From assembly GCA_964442385.1 (NCBI GenBank), contig CAYTYZ010000001.1, positions 62,001 through 126,000 of the forward strand: DNA of 64,000 nt. The letters run 5' to 3'. The position numbers were made by a program, and so were the translations under genes. How positions within the stretch are numbered: position 1 is the stretch's first letter; each line of letters starts with the position of its first letter. A model generated the notes under the pieces. It was given only the letters and a program-made list of their open reading frames with translations. It was not told the origin of the DNA and did not search any database. Below are positions 41,490 through 51,206 of this stretch, piece by piece. This DNA comes from CAYTYZ01 sp964442385. Lineage in GTDB: Bacteria > Patescibacteriota > Microgenomatia > UBA12405.

Positions 41490-42578
41490 ATGTTAATCTT
41501 AATAATCATGGTTTTACTAGGCTTATTTCTCTTACTCCCCTTTCTAACCGGTTTTTCCCCAGAACCTGCCGAACTTCCAAAATACCTTTTATTTTGTTTT
41601 ATATGTATTATATCTTTGGCCTGGGTAAACTTCAAAAAGATTCTTTTTACCCAGCTTGACTGGCTGTTTCTCATCTGGCTTGGCGTAGCTCTTATCTCGA
41701 CCCTGCTAAACCAAAACCTTTCGGTTGGTATTTTTGGCCAGTACTACCGCTACCAAGGTTTGCTTTTCTATTTCCTTGGTTGGCTCTTAACTTTTTATTT
41801 GCGCCAAGCTATTTCTTCCAAGCTACTTTTCCCCCTACTCCGACTGTCCGGCCTAATTGCTTCATTTGCCCTAATTTGCAGCTTATTTGCAGCTAAATTT
41901 GGCTTACCTATCTACCAACTTATCCCCGGACGCTTTGCCTTTACCTTTGGTAACCCGAATTTTGCTGGGGCTTATCTTGCTCTGTCAGCCTTTTTTCTGC
42001 CGACTTCTTTCTTGTTTCTGCCCATTTTAGGTATGCTTGCCACTGGATCTCTAAGCTCACTTGCTGGTCTTATTTATCTCATATCAACCAGATTTCTCAA
42101 ACCTAAATTTTCCCAGCTCTTGTTTTTTATAATTCTCATTGCTGGCTTTGTTTACCCACTGCTCTTTTCTAAATCTACCTTTGACCAAAAGCATAAAGTC
42201 TGGTTCTACAGCTTCCAAGCTTTTTGGCAAAAACCTCTTCTTGGCTGGGGACGAGAAAATACCGCTTTAGCCATCGCGTCAATTCTGCCTTTTACTGAGT
42301 TTGAGCTTCACTCCGTCCGTATCGACAAAACCCACAATTTAGTACTAGAACAACTAGTAGAAACCGGCCTAGTTGGCCTGATAGTCTTTTTAACACTAGT
42401 TAAAAACATTTACGAATCACTTCGTAAAAACCAACCGAAATATCTACCACTTTTAGCCACGTATCTATTAATTTCCCAGTTCAATGTCATCAATATCACC
42501 ACATGGCTGTTTTTCTTTCTAGTCTTTGCTCTATCTATCTCTATTCCCCGCTCAGACAACTTGGCGAAAAATAGTTAA
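41490..42578 (+). CDS. O-antigen ligase/polymerase-like membrane protein
   Basis: 362 residues with about ten membrane helices. The outer-loop motif FGNPNFAGAYLALS and the GWGRENT ... DKTHNLVLEQLVETGLVGLI segment are typical of the Wzy/WaaL O-antigen ligase superfamily, with the conserved His in KTHN. Members join or polymerise glycans on lipid carriers, or glycosylate proteins. Likely part of surface glycan assembly. The 3' end overlaps the convergent exported-protein gene by 38 bp. Confidence 0.8.
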   Translation: MLILIIMVLLGLFLLLPFLTGFSPEPAELPKYLLFCFICIISLAWVNFKKILFTQLDWLFLIWLGVALISTLLNQNLSVGIFGQYYRYQGLLFYFLGWLLTFYLRQAISSKLLFPLLRLSGLIASFALICSLFAAKFGLPIYQLIPGRFAFTFGNPNFAGAYLALSAFFLPTSFLFLPILGMLATGSLSSLAGLIYLISTRFLKPKFSQLLFFIILIAGFVYPLLFSKSTFDQKHKVWFYSFQAFWQKPLLGWGRENTALAIASILPFTEFELHSVRIDKTHNLVLEQLVETGLVGLIVFLTLVKNIYESLRKNQPKYLPLLATYLLISQFNVINITTWLFFFLVFALSISIPRSDNLAKNS

Positions 42579-44409
42579 CATACGGGCACCTGCTATTTAT
42601 CCCCACGCTCCATACTTTAATTTCATTATATTCATATCCCTGAGTAATCCTAAAACTTACAGCCCTAAACGTTGCCACTCCATCCTGTCCAACCAAGGCC
42701 TTCAGAACTCCACTGGTAACACATTTCTGCAGTGTAGAACTACAGATATATATTTGATATCTATCTGGAAACTTCAAACCATCTAGCCAACCTTGGTAGA
42801 ATAACATCTGGACGTATTCAGAATCAAAGTTGTATTTCTTAACTTTAATCTGCCCACTCCCAACGCCAATATTGGTAGTCAAAGTATAAGTTTTTATATC
42901 TGCATATCGTGATCGTAGAGTATTGTTTATACTTGTCCAATCACTTCTACCATATGGATATACTATTCGAACCGAAGTTGTAATCGTGCCGACTTTAAAA
43001 CTCGCATGTTCTGGAGCATTTTGGTCAAGTCGGATCGCATTTCCTCCTAGCGCATTTTGTACCACACTATACAGCACTTGGCCACCTTGTTCTATTTTCC
43101 ACTCATATCTCAAAGCACCATACCTCGACTCTGCTACAAAGCGATAAGGACCCTCCAAATCTATCTCCTGTCCGTTTCTAGGCCATACCATGATCGGAGA
43201 AAGTGGCTCTGGGGCTTCAGTAGGAACACTTATCGGAACCGAAGTTGGGCTAGGAGCAATAACTGGTAGAGAGCAGTCCCACAAACTTCTACCCTTTTCA
43301 ATAAATGCATTAAAGTCCAAAAACAAATCCCACCAATTTCTCATCCTACATCCTTCTTTGTTAGTAATACCATTGTCCCTGCCCGGTAAGCTTTGCATAT
43401 ACCACTTGTAAAACCCATCAGGAGTACAGCCCCATCTATCACAGCTAAGGTTTATATATGTTGTTTTACTATCGTCTGGATCCCAAGTTTCGCAATTACT
43501 TGCTACTACATTCTTATCCCAATAAATATAGCCCCCCATTGTATTGGGTGGAGAATGCGTATTTCCACAACTTGTTTTTATATCCAGTTGACCAGTCTTA
43601 AATCTGTAAATAGAAAAATCATCCCAAAACATGCTACCAATCGTATTAAAATTATTAGCCGGATATCCCTTATTTTCTGCATAAAAAACCACATTTTCTA
43701 TCTGATGAAGCCGATCATGCATATCGTTACCATTTCCTCCCTCTGCGTTGTAGGTAAAGTTATAAAGAACATAAGCTTTTGAACAAATAGGTAGTCTAAA
43801 CTGTGGGGCAACATATGGCTCTCTTGGCCAAGCATTACTTACATCCCCATATTTTGATGACATTCTAGACTCATCAGGTACAATGTACTTTGAGTGATAT
43901 CCATACACCCATACTTCCTTTACATTTAAATTATCCACCAAATTACATATATCTACTCTCGACAATACCTTGTTGTAGTCGGGTCTATATGTACTACTTT
44001 CAGCGTTCAAAACGTGTCCACGAGGAAATTTTTCATCATAGGACCACTGTCCCACCAATTTAAAATTTAAATACGGAGTAGCCCCAGGATTGCTATAACC
44101 ATGATATTTTGTTGATTCTGTATTTAATTTCAAGTCACTTTGCAACATTTTTGCTACAGCTGCTTTCCAGAAAGCCATGGTCGAAGGCCACACCCCAGTC
44201 TCTTCCGAATCTATATTTGTCCTATTGGTACTATCTGGTGGAAAATATTGAATTGCAATCACATTGTAATCTATTGGTGCTGGCTGTGAAACACCTATTC
44301 CTAACGCTTCTACAGGTGGTGTACCTACCCCCCCTTGGGAATAACCTAAATAAAACGGCAATATTAACAACAAAACCGCTATAAAAGACAACCCAAAATA
44401 CTTGTGCAT
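42541..44409 (-). CDS. large exported protein, unknown
   Basis: 622 residues from ATG 44409, which gives a good signal peptide (MHKYFGLSFIAVLLLILPF). About 380 residues of unknown fold contain many cysteines and aromatic residues (RVDICNLVDNLNVKEVWVYG; FWDDFSIYRF). A P-rich linker and a C-terminal beta domain starting at IMVWPRNGQEIDL follow. That segment is loosely like IRVWSPKEGEKKDL at the ends of the 36913 and 38585 proteins. AT-rich, no SD. Function unknown. Confidence 0.7.
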   Translation of the reverse strand: MHKYFGLSFIAVLLLILPFYLGYSQGGVGTPPVEALGIGVSQPAPIDYNVIAIQYFPPDSTNRTNIDSEETGVWPSTMAFWKAAVAKMLQSDLKLNTESTKYHGYSNPGATPYLNFKLVGQWSYDEKFPRGHVLNAESSTYRPDYNKVLSRVDICNLVDNLNVKEVWVYGYHSKYIVPDESRMSSKYGDVSNAWPREPYVAPQFRLPICSKAYVLYNFTYNAEGGNGNDMHDRLHQIENVVFYAENKGYPANNFNTIGSMFWDDFSIYRFKTGQLDIKTSCGNTHSPPNTMGGYIYWDKNVVASNCETWDPDDSKTTYINLSCDRWGCTPDGFYKWYMQSLPGRDNGITNKEGCRMRNWWDLFLDFNAFIEKGRSLWDCSLPVIAPSPTSVPISVPTEAPEPLSPIMVWPRNGQEIDLEGPYRFVAESRYGALRYEWKIEQGGQVLYSVVQNALGGNAIRLDQNAPEHASFKVGTITTSVRIVYPYGRSDWTSINNTLRSRYADIKTYTLTTNIGVGSGQIKVKKYNFDSEYVQMLFYQGWLDGLKFPDRYQIYICSSTLQKCVTSGVLKALVGQDGVATFRAVSFRITQGYEYNEIKVWSVGINSRCPYVNYFSPSCLSGE

Positions 44410-44481
44410 TAACTCAGAATATACCTTTAGTTGGGCAATCACAAATTCCTAAGTCAAGCTAACGTGAATTTATTCTACTTA

Positions 44482-44745
44482 TTACCTAACCACCCCTTTT
44501 CGGACTTCTAACTCTTTGGCTGTACTATTTCTAAACTCAGATGGTAAAAAGGTTCTCGCACATCCTATGCACACATAAGTCTGCAAATTTCTTACATCCA
44601 CAGCTCTTACACCTGTAATCCCAAACCATGCTACCAACTCTTCGAATTTTAAACCACCTGTTTTATCTGTAAATTCGCACAATCCTGTGCACACTTGCCT
44701 AAGGCACACTTGCCTAAGGCATTCTTGCCCCTTAGGCTTTCCCAT
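44482..44745 (-). CDS. small cysteine-containing protein, possible zinc ribbon
   Basis: 87 residues. A 15-bp direct repeat near the start duplicates CLRQV. The C-terminal part has CTGLCEF and YVCIGCARTF, a CxxxC/CxxC spacing compatible with zinc binding. It overlaps the 3' end of the dehydrogenase gene by 14 bp. No known family; only moderate confidence that it is expressed. Confidence 0.45.
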   Translation of the reverse strand: MGKPKGQECLRQVCLRQVCTGLCEFTDKTGGLKFEELVAWFGITGVRAVDVRNLQTYVCIGCARTFLPSEFRNSTAKELEVRKGVVR

Positions 44746-45722
44746 CTAAAAAGTTATTAATGTTTAACACTGTGGTTTTTATTATCCTACCAATGGCTTG
44801 CTTGGTATTAAAAGCGTTGTGTGGAGTAAATACCACATCATCTCTATCTCGAAGCATATGATAGCTAACCAGATGTTGCAAATCATCGCGTTTTATTTTT
44901 TTACTGGTCACTACCGAGATATTTTCCACAAATTGTTCTTCTTCAATTACATCTAGTCCCGCCCCAGCCAATATCCCCTTATTGAGTGCCCAAATCAAAG
45001 CCTCGCTTTCTACCACTGGCCCTCTGCAAGTATTTATTAAATAAGAGCNNNNNNNNNNTTAGCTTTATGTTCTGCTTATTAATTAAATGATAAGTTGCTG
45101 GAATCGATGGTACATGCAAGCTAACCACATCCGATTCCCGAAGGCAGGTCTCCAAATCAACCGCCTTAAAATGATGTTTCTTTGCAAAGTTTGCGTCGGC
45201 ATTTTTTTCTACTCCCAACACTTTCATACCAAAAGCCCTGCCAAATTTCACTACTTCTAACCCTATCCGACCCACTCCAACTACCCCTAAAGTACCTCCA
45301 AACAGATCAGTGCCAGTAAGACCTTCGGGCGAAAATTCCCCGTTCTCCACAGCCTGGTGGGCCACGGCTATTTTCTTGGTTGTTGCCAATACTAAAGCCC
45401 AGGCATACTCTGCCACAGTCTTGGTTCCATATTCAGGTACACTGCCAACCTTGATTCCATTTTTTTCACAATAGACTTTATCAATGTGATCAATTCCAGT
45501 AGACCTGGTCGCAATATATTTTAAGTTTGGTAGCTCTTTTAAAACTGCCTCGTTCAACCGAGAGTATATAAATACACTAATTACCTCGTAGGGTTTAGCC
45601 AGCTCCACAGCTTCATGTACTTCTTGTTCAAAAATCCCTACTCCGTATGCGTTAAGGAAGGCCATTTCCTTCTCTATAATCGCCCTTTCCCAACTCTTCA
45701 CTCCAAAAAAAGCTACTTTCAT
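44732..45722 (-). CDS. D-isomer-specific 2-hydroxyacid dehydrogenase, split by scaffold gap
   Basis: The N-terminal part (MKVAFFGVKSWERAIIEKEM) contains the catalytic-domain motifs YIATRSTGIDHID and the NAD-binding GVVGVGRIGLEV. After the 10-N gap at 45049-45058 the frame changes but continues SYLINTCRGPVVESEALIWA, LAGAGLDVIEEE and FTPHNAFNT (with the catalytic His). It is one gene of about 330 residues. It fits D-lactate dehydrogenase, reducing pyruvate to D-lactate and regenerating NAD+ in a fermentative cell. Confidence 0.85.
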
Positions 45723-45768
45723 ATATTTATATTATCCCTTTTTTATAAAATTTGCTAAAATCGCCACC

Positions 45769-45918
45769 ATGGCTAGAAAAGAAACTGTAAAATATAAACC
45801 CAAAGATGCCCATCGAGTTAAACTAGCTATCGAATCTGAATCTAGAACCAGACACTGGCGTATCCCTAGTCAGCGTGGTGTTAATTGTGGTCGTCGTAGA
45901 CACCCCAAGGTACGGTAA
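45769..45918 (+). CDS. 49-residue basic protein
   Basis: ATG 45769 opens MARKETVKYKPKDAHRVKLA, ending GRRRHPKVR. Very basic, with a single cysteine. A TAAAAT box lies about 12 nt upstream. The composition and MARKET-like start recall small ribosomal proteins (for example the L33 beginning), but the zinc-binding cysteines are absent, so I do not assign a family. It could be a nucleic-acid-binding protein. Confidence 0.55.
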   Translation: MARKETVKYKPKDAHRVKLAIESESRTRHWRIPSQRGVNCGRRRHPKVR

Positions 45919-45992
45919 TTTTTTGTACCCTATTGACACACTAGTTGCCACTATGTTTAACTGTTTATAGTTAATCATCATATAGATATACA

Positions 45993-46289
45993 ATGAACAA
46001 CCCGTTCCCAGATCAAACCCTCCCACAAGCTGACTTACCAGAACAACAAATTCCAGCTCCTACACGTCCCATGTACACCAACAAAAAGGTAAATGGTGTC
46101 AGTATCGACAATCTACCTGACCTTATGACCGTAGCCGAAGTCGCTGACCTATTGCGTGTTTCCAAACTCACCATCAAACGTTGGGGGAAAAGGGGCAAAC
46201 TTCCTGCTATTCGCATCAATGCTCGCGGTGACCGTCGCTACCGCAAAGAAGCTGTTTTGTGGCTACTTGGCATCCAAACCACCGAATAA
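45993..46289 (+). CDS. excisionase/MerR-type helix-turn-helix protein
   Basis: 98 residues. A disordered P/Q-rich N-terminus of about 40 residues is followed by a winged-helix DNA-binding domain: LMTVAEVADLLRVSKLTIKRW then GKLPAIRINARGDRRYRKEA. This is the small excisionase-type HTH (HTH_17). There is no nearby integrase, so it may be a plain regulator. Confidence 0.8.
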   Translation: MNNPFPDQTLPQADLPEQQIPAPTRPMYTNKKVNGVSIDNLPDLMTVAEVADLLRVSKLTIKRWGKRGKLPAIRINARGDRRYRKEAVLWLLGIQTTE

Positions 46290-46296
46290 GTTTAAA

Positions 46297-47286
46297 TTAA
46301 TAGTAGAATGTGGACCGCATCCTCATAGCATCATTATGTCTAGTTTGAAGTATTACCTGTTCAGCCAGTCTAACAAGCTTTTTAGGATCTTCTATACCCT
46401 TTTCCCAAAGGGCCAACATTTGATCGACGATTGAAAGCTTTACTTCTAAACCCAGTACATAATCAGTTACATTAGATTCACTATCCAGGGCTTGATGAGC
46501 CATATGCCTTGTATACTTTTCACAGCGGTATCCAAGTTGTCCACTTAAGGCCAACCCTGCGGTCACCATTTCTCCTATAGTAACTGTAAGAAAGGCAGCC
46601 ATTCCTGCATCTAGCATTTTCATCATTCCACCTAATCCCAATCCAACAGCCACGGCGCCGCCTACCATGGGAACACCAACTGCCACAGCTTTTTTCAGTT
46701 TAGTCCTACTACGTTCTACTTCCCTATCTTTAATCCCCTCTCCATACACCCACTCTATATATCCTTCATGGGCCAAAACATCCAAAAGTTTGTCCCGATA
46801 TTTTTTTAACAATTCGGCACTATCTTCACCGATGGTATATTCATGAGTCCTTCTTTCTTTAAAAATCTTGTCACACATTCTAAAAATACCTTCAAAAGCT
46901 TCCAGCTCCTCTTCCATTTTATGCCACAAATCTTCTCTTAACAGTTGCTTATCACCCATGTCTAGTCCCGTAAAAATATCTTCTCCGGTAACAGATCTTA
47001 ACCTTCCAAGACTATTTATATATCTTCTAGCTTCAGCCAGTAAAACATCAGTTTGTTTTTTGTTTAGACCAACCTCATTGGCTATACTTTTAGCCATTTC
47101 AGGAGCACCTGCCATCATTGTAGCCCTTGTGCGACTTTCGACATCTGCATTTCTTATCTTTCTAGCAGCTTTTAAAATATCACGTTCAGTCTGTTGATGT
47201 ACAGAAATATAATTTTCCACATAATCAATAATAGGGACTTGAGGATCAGCAGCTGTTGTAAGGTGGTGTCTTTTTTCCATTGTCAT
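46297..47286 (-). CDS. helical membrane-associated protein, unknown
   Basis: 329 residues. About 200 charged helical residues, including EEELEAFEGIFRMCDKIF, are followed by two glycine/alanine-rich hydrophobic segments (about 207-230 and 237-255) and a helical C-terminus. No signature recognised. It could be a membrane-linked coiled-coil protein. The promoter region lies between it and the divergent Memo-like gene. Confidence 0.6.
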   Translation of the reverse strand: MTMEKRHHLTTAADPQVPIIDYVENYISVHQQTERDILKAARKIRNADVESRTRATMMAGAPEMAKSIANEVGLNKKQTDVLLAEARRYINSLGRLRSVTGEDIFTGLDMGDKQLLREDLWHKMEEELEAFEGIFRMCDKIFKERRTHEYTIGEDSAELLKKYRDKLLDVLAHEGYIEWVYGEGIKDREVERSRTKLKKAVAVGVPMVGGAVAVGLGLGGMMKMLDAGMAAFLTVTIGEMVTAGLALSGQLGYRCEKYTRHMAHQALDSESNVTDYVLGLEVKLSIVDQMLALWEKGIEDPKKLVRLAEQVILQTRHNDAMRMRSTFYY

Positions 47287-47360
47287 AATATTTTATTATA
47301 ACATATATATCATTTTTGTCAACTTCTCCATAACTATCCAATAATAAGCTAAACTAGTTC

Positions 47361-48314
47361 ATGCCCAAAAAACTGCTAATTGTTCCCTTGGCAGTTTTTT
47401 TATGGTTAGGCTACCGTTTTTACACCCAGCCCCTAGCTATAGTCATCCCCCACCATAACGCCGTAGCTTCTCTCCGGTCTAGTTTTGTCCACGAAATTGC
47501 CCAAAAAAGGCTAACTCTACCCAAACTAGTAGTTGTCATTTCTCCCAATCACTTTGGATCCAATCAAAAATCAATTTATTATTCTACTCGTACCTGGCAA
47601 CTGCAAAACCAATCCTATGATACAATTGCTAGCTACGAGCCTCAGTTAAATACCTTTGCCACAAAAGACAATAGCCTGGCCTTATCGGACCATGGTGTCT
47701 ACAATGTCCTTGCTGATCTAAAAACCAATTTTCCGGCCTCCAAAGTCCTCACCTTCCAACTTGGATGGAACAGTAACCCCGACCAGCTAATTACTTTTCT
47801 TAAGTCTAACTGCCGCTCGGACTGCCTACTAGTCGGCTCAGTTGATTTTTCTCATTATATCCCAGAGCCTATTGCCGACCTCCACGACCAGTTTACCCTC
47901 AAAACTCTAGAAAACAATACTTTAACTTTAGACCATATCCCCGAGGTAGACTGCCCAGCTTGTCTTTATGCTTTGCAACAGTTTTCCAATGCCAAATTTA
48001 AACTCCTCCAGCACACCAACATCGCCACCACCTCTCACTTTATGGGTTTTTGGGCCCATTCACTTTTTCCCACCAAGCCAAATCCCAGCCTCACAAAGCT
48101 AGTTACCAGCCTAAACAAGGCCCAGCTCGACGTCCTGGCACCAGAATCCAGACTTTCCTATGGCTACGACCAAATGATTTTCAACTCACCATCTCTGCCT
48201 CCAGATCAGCTTCGCTTCACCCTACAAAAAAACTCTTGTACCACAACTTTTACCTATTCTATTGAAAATCAAATCCTTCGGGAGGATAATACTCTCAAAA
48301 CCACATGCAATTAA
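47361..48314 (+). CDS. Memo-like protein (AmmeMemoRadiSam system protein B family), membrane-anchored
   Basis: 317 residues. An N-terminal membrane anchor is followed by Memo-family landmarks: IPHHNAVAS, VVISPNHFG, the aspartate/histidine pair in SDHGVYN, LVGSVDFSHY and DCPACLYAL. These match the metal-binding site of Memo proteins, which resemble extradiol dioxygenases. The other AmmeMemoRadiSam components are not in this window. Its end overlaps the next gene by 10 bp. Confidence 0.85.
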   Translation: MPKKLLIVPLAVFLWLGYRFYTQPLAIVIPHHNAVASLRSSFVHEIAQKRLTLPKLVVVISPNHFGSNQKSIYYSTRTWQLQNQSYDTIASYEPQLNTFATKDNSLALSDHGVYNVLADLKTNFPASKVLTFQLGWNSNPDQLITFLKSNCRSDCLLVGSVDFSHYIPEPIADLHDQFTLKTLENNTLTLDHIPEVDCPACLYALQQFSNAKFKLLQHTNIATTSHFMGFWAHSLFPTKPNPSLTKLVTSLNKAQLDVLAPESRLSYGYDQMIFNSPSLPPDQLRFTLQKNSCTTTFTYSIENQILREDNTLKTTCN

Positions 48315-50107
48315 AACCTGTCGGACTAGTTCTTTTGGCTTTTCTTTTTTTACTTGCTATTACAGGTGCTAGTTACACCGGTTATCGCCTAGCCAAATCC
48401 GACGCCCAAAGAGTCCAAGACCAAATCGCCCAAATCACCGTCATCCCAGTTCCAACTTTTATTCCAAGTTCTACTTCCCCCCTCCTCCGAGATCTTTATG
48501 GTACTCCAACCCCCTTAACCCCTACTCCAATCTTACCTTTTACAAAAACCCAACCCATCGACGCCAAAACTGTTCAAAATGATGCCTATACCTGGCTTGC
48601 CAAACCCAAGTTAGAAACTAACGATCTGGCCCTAAAGGGATTATTGCAATATACAAAAACTTCTAGCGAATACTACTTTGAACCCAACTTAAACACCTTA
48701 CAATTTTTTGAATTAGGCTCAGGACAAAAAATAGGCAAAGTTTACCTTGTTTTTATTGATCCAGAAGGCCCAAACTTTTTTAAACCTCATTTTGTTTTCA
48801 TCCCCAAATACAACACCATTATGGGAGACTATGGTGGTTTATTTCAATGGTATTTTAAAAATCTTAAATTCACCGAAACCAGGATTAAAAACGAATATAT
48901 TCCTGATCTATTTTTCCCAACTACTTTAATCAGCAAGGGGGTAGTCTTTACCCGACCAAATGCTGATTTCTCAACGACATATAGTTACCCTGACACGACC
49001 GAAACATCAGTACCGCCTAAAGTTACCGAAAAAATTCTTGATAACCAAAATGGCTATAAGTTACTTGCAGTGTATTCAGGTTATAAAGACGGCTATACAG
49101 AAGATGACACTTTTATCCGCACTAATTTCGTTATCAACAAAGCTGGCTTTAAAAGTAATCCCTATAAATCTAGCGTTGCTTTTATCTCAGACGATGGCTA
49201 TCCAAGATATATCCCTACTTTTGGACATGAACTCCCAAATAGGTTGGCCAAGATATCTAATGGTTGTGGCATTGATGATGAAGATAATATATACCCCTTC
49301 AAAGATTTTAGTTCATTGACCCAAATTGGCATCTGGAAAGACCAAAAAATTTATGCCTTAAGCGACACCCAAAATTCCCTTTTTAAAACTACTTATCAAA
49401 GATACTTGTCTTCTACGCAATACAACCAGACAACACCAAAACCCACTTTATCCGAATTAGAATTTTTACAAAAACCTACCCATGTAATCTGGCAAGACAA
49501 CTTTGGAGATTGGCAATATTTGGTAAGCGATGACTATCAAGTTCAAGCTGAGTGCGGCAAACCAGTTATCTACCTATACCCCGACAAACCAACCGAAATA
49601 ACAGTCCAAGTTGGAGCTGATGTTACGGTTTCTGAGCCTACTTATTCCTCTGGTTGGAAAAATGTCGTGGCCCAGCCCAGTGGCCAATTATCCTACCAAG
49701 GCCAAACTTATTCCAACCTATTCTGGGAAGGAACCGGCCACGGCCCCTACCCCCAAGACTCCCGATCTCGTGGGGTTATCGTGCCCTCCTCACAATCTGT
49801 TGCCACTATCACTTCTCAGCTGCAAGCCCAAGGTCTAAATCAACAAGAAATTGCTGACTTTTTGGCCTTCTGGCAACCCAAGCTACCTACTAAAAATTAT
49901 GTCCGCCTGACTTGGTTAACAAAGTTAGAATTGGACAATCTTGCTCCACTCTATGTCAACCCTGTACCCAAAAACTCTATTCGAGTATTTTTAGAATTTG
50001 AAGAACTATCTGCCCCTTATGCCCTATCCTCCCAGTCCTTTACCAAGCCCACTAGATCAGGTTATACTCTAGTCGAGTGGGGTGGATTATTAATTAAATC
50101 TAATTAA
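48305..50107 (+). CDS. large membrane-anchored extracellular protein
   Basis: 600 residues: N-terminal membrane helix (8-28), T/P-rich stretch (TPTPLTPTPILPF), a central outer region, and a C-terminal region starting CGKPVIYLYPDKPTEITVQV. The GKPVIYLYP motif begins a beta-rich module that I believe recurs in surface proteins of related bacteria. Possibly a structural or adhesive protein. Translationally coupled to the Memo-like gene. Confidence 0.7.
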   Translation: MQLKPVGLVLLAFLFLLAITGASYTGYRLAKSDAQRVQDQIAQITVIPVPTFIPSSTSPLLRDLYGTPTPLTPTPILPFTKTQPIDAKTVQNDAYTWLAKPKLETNDLALKGLLQYTKTSSEYYFEPNLNTLQFFELGSGQKIGKVYLVFIDPEGPNFFKPHFVFIPKYNTIMGDYGGLFQWYFKNLKFTETRIKNEYIPDLFFPTTLISKGVVFTRPNADFSTTYSYPDTTETSVPPKVTEKILDNQNGYKLLAVYSGYKDGYTEDDTFIRTNFVINKAGFKSNPYKSSVAFISDDGYPRYIPTFGHELPNRLAKISNGCGIDDEDNIYPFKDFSSLTQIGIWKDQKIYALSDTQNSLFKTTYQRYLSSTQYNQTTPKPTLSELEFLQKPTHVIWQDNFGDWQYLVSDDYQVQAECGKPVIYLYPDKPTEITVQVGADVTVSEPTYSSGWKNVVAQPSGQLSYQGQTYSNLFWEGTGHGPYPQDSRSRGVIVPSSQSVATITSQLQAQGLNQQEIADFLAFWQPKLPTKNYVRLTWLTKLELDNLAPLYVNPVPKNSIRVFLEFEELSAPYALSSQSFTKPTRSGYTLVEWGGLLIKSN

Positions 50108-50116
50108 ACTCATATC

Positions 50117-50674
50117 ATGGCCAACTTAACTTCTTTTCTTTTTTATACCGTAGCTACACTTCTTGCCATTGTTACCTTGGTAACTTTTTTCCTTTGGCAA
50201 AAGTATAATCAATTTGTAATTTTAAAAAACCAAGTCAAAACTGACTTTTCTGATATCGATGTCCAGCTTAAACGTCGCGCCTCTCTTATCGAACGTCTGG
50301 CTGGCCTGGTTCGAGAATATGCTACCCATGAAGAAAAAACTTTTTCCCAAGTAGCCAAAGCTAGAAGCATGATTGACAGTAGCCACTCTGCCACCGATGC
50401 CGCCAAAGCCGAAAACTTTTTAACTCAAACCTTGCGTTCCTTAGCAGTAGTAATTGAAGCTTACCCCAAGCTTCAAGCCAACGAAGGCTACCGAGACCTA
50501 CAAGAAGAACTAGAAGGCACCGAAGACAAGATTGCCGAGTACCGCGAAGTTTACAATCAGACTGTTTTGGACTACAACAACCAAGTCCAAACCTTTCCCA
50601 ATCTAATTGCCGCTACTGTCTTTCAATTTAAATCTGAGCCCCTCTTCTCCTCCCAAGATGACTCCAGCCAGTAA
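50117..50674 (+). CDS. LemA family protein
   Basis: 185 residues. One N-terminal membrane helix is followed by the LemA helical bundle (YNQFVILKNQVKTDFSDIDVQLKRRASLI; ANEGYRDLQEELEGTEDKIA; REVYNQTVLDYNNQVQTFPN). LemA proteins face outward and are of unknown function. It overlaps the next gene by 17 bp. Confidence 0.93.
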   Translation: MANLTSFLFYTVATLLAIVTLVTFFLWQKYNQFVILKNQVKTDFSDIDVQLKRRASLIERLAGLVREYATHEEKTFSQVAKARSMIDSSHSATDAAKAENFLTQTLRSLAVVIEAYPKLQANEGYRDLQEELEGTEDKIAEYREVYNQTVLDYNNQVQTFPNLIAATVFQFKSEPLFSSQDDSSQ

Positions 50675-51200
50675 TATTTTTTTTCTATTACTACTTGCCG
50701 AATCAATCTTACTCAGTCTATTTGTAGGGCTAGGCAAGGGAACCCACCAGTTTTCTAAAGTACTTTTTCCCCTGCGCTACCAAGTAGAAGTCATGAAAAA
50801 TGATTACCAAAGGGTAGTAAATGAACTATCCAAAGAAGAAGAGCGCACTATGCCAACCCGCCGTCCTACCATAACCCTATTTCCTACCCTAGCTCCGGCC
50901 AAACCTACAGCCAAACCCACTCCCAAAGTTGTCTACCGAAGGCCTACCAACAAGCCACCTCAGGCTGTCCCCACCACCGACTGGTCTTGGATCAATCAAA
51001 AAGGGGCCGAAAACAAAGCCTGGTTTGACCAGCAGGTAGCCAAGCAAAAAGCTGATTCTGAAGCCAGCAGAGCCGCCTCCGATGCTTGGCTTCAAAGTGA
51101 GTCAGCTAAAAGCAAAGCCGCTGGTGATGCCTGGTTTGCCGAGCAAGTAGCCAAACAACAAGCCGAACAAGAAGCCTGGAAAAAAGCCCACGGGTTATAA
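50658..51200 (+). CDS. membrane-anchored protein with repeated coiled tail
   Basis: 180 residues from ATG 50658. An N-terminal membrane helix is followed by a basic P/T-rich linker and an A/K/Q-rich helical tail with near-repeats: AWFDQQVAKQKADSEA, AWLQSESAKSKA and AWFAEQVAKQQAEQEA. The tail is likely coiled-coil. It is coupled to lemA by overlap; the two may act together at the envelope. Confidence 0.65.
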   Translation: MTPASNIFFLLLLAESILLSLFVGLGKGTHQFSKVLFPLRYQVEVMKNDYQRVVNELSKEEERTMPTRRPTITLFPTLAPAKPTAKPTPKVVYRRPTNKPPQAVPTTDWSWINQKGAENKAWFDQQVAKQKADSEASRAASDAWLQSESAKSKAAGDAWFAEQVAKQQAEQEAWKKAHGL

Positions 51201-51206
51201 AAAACA

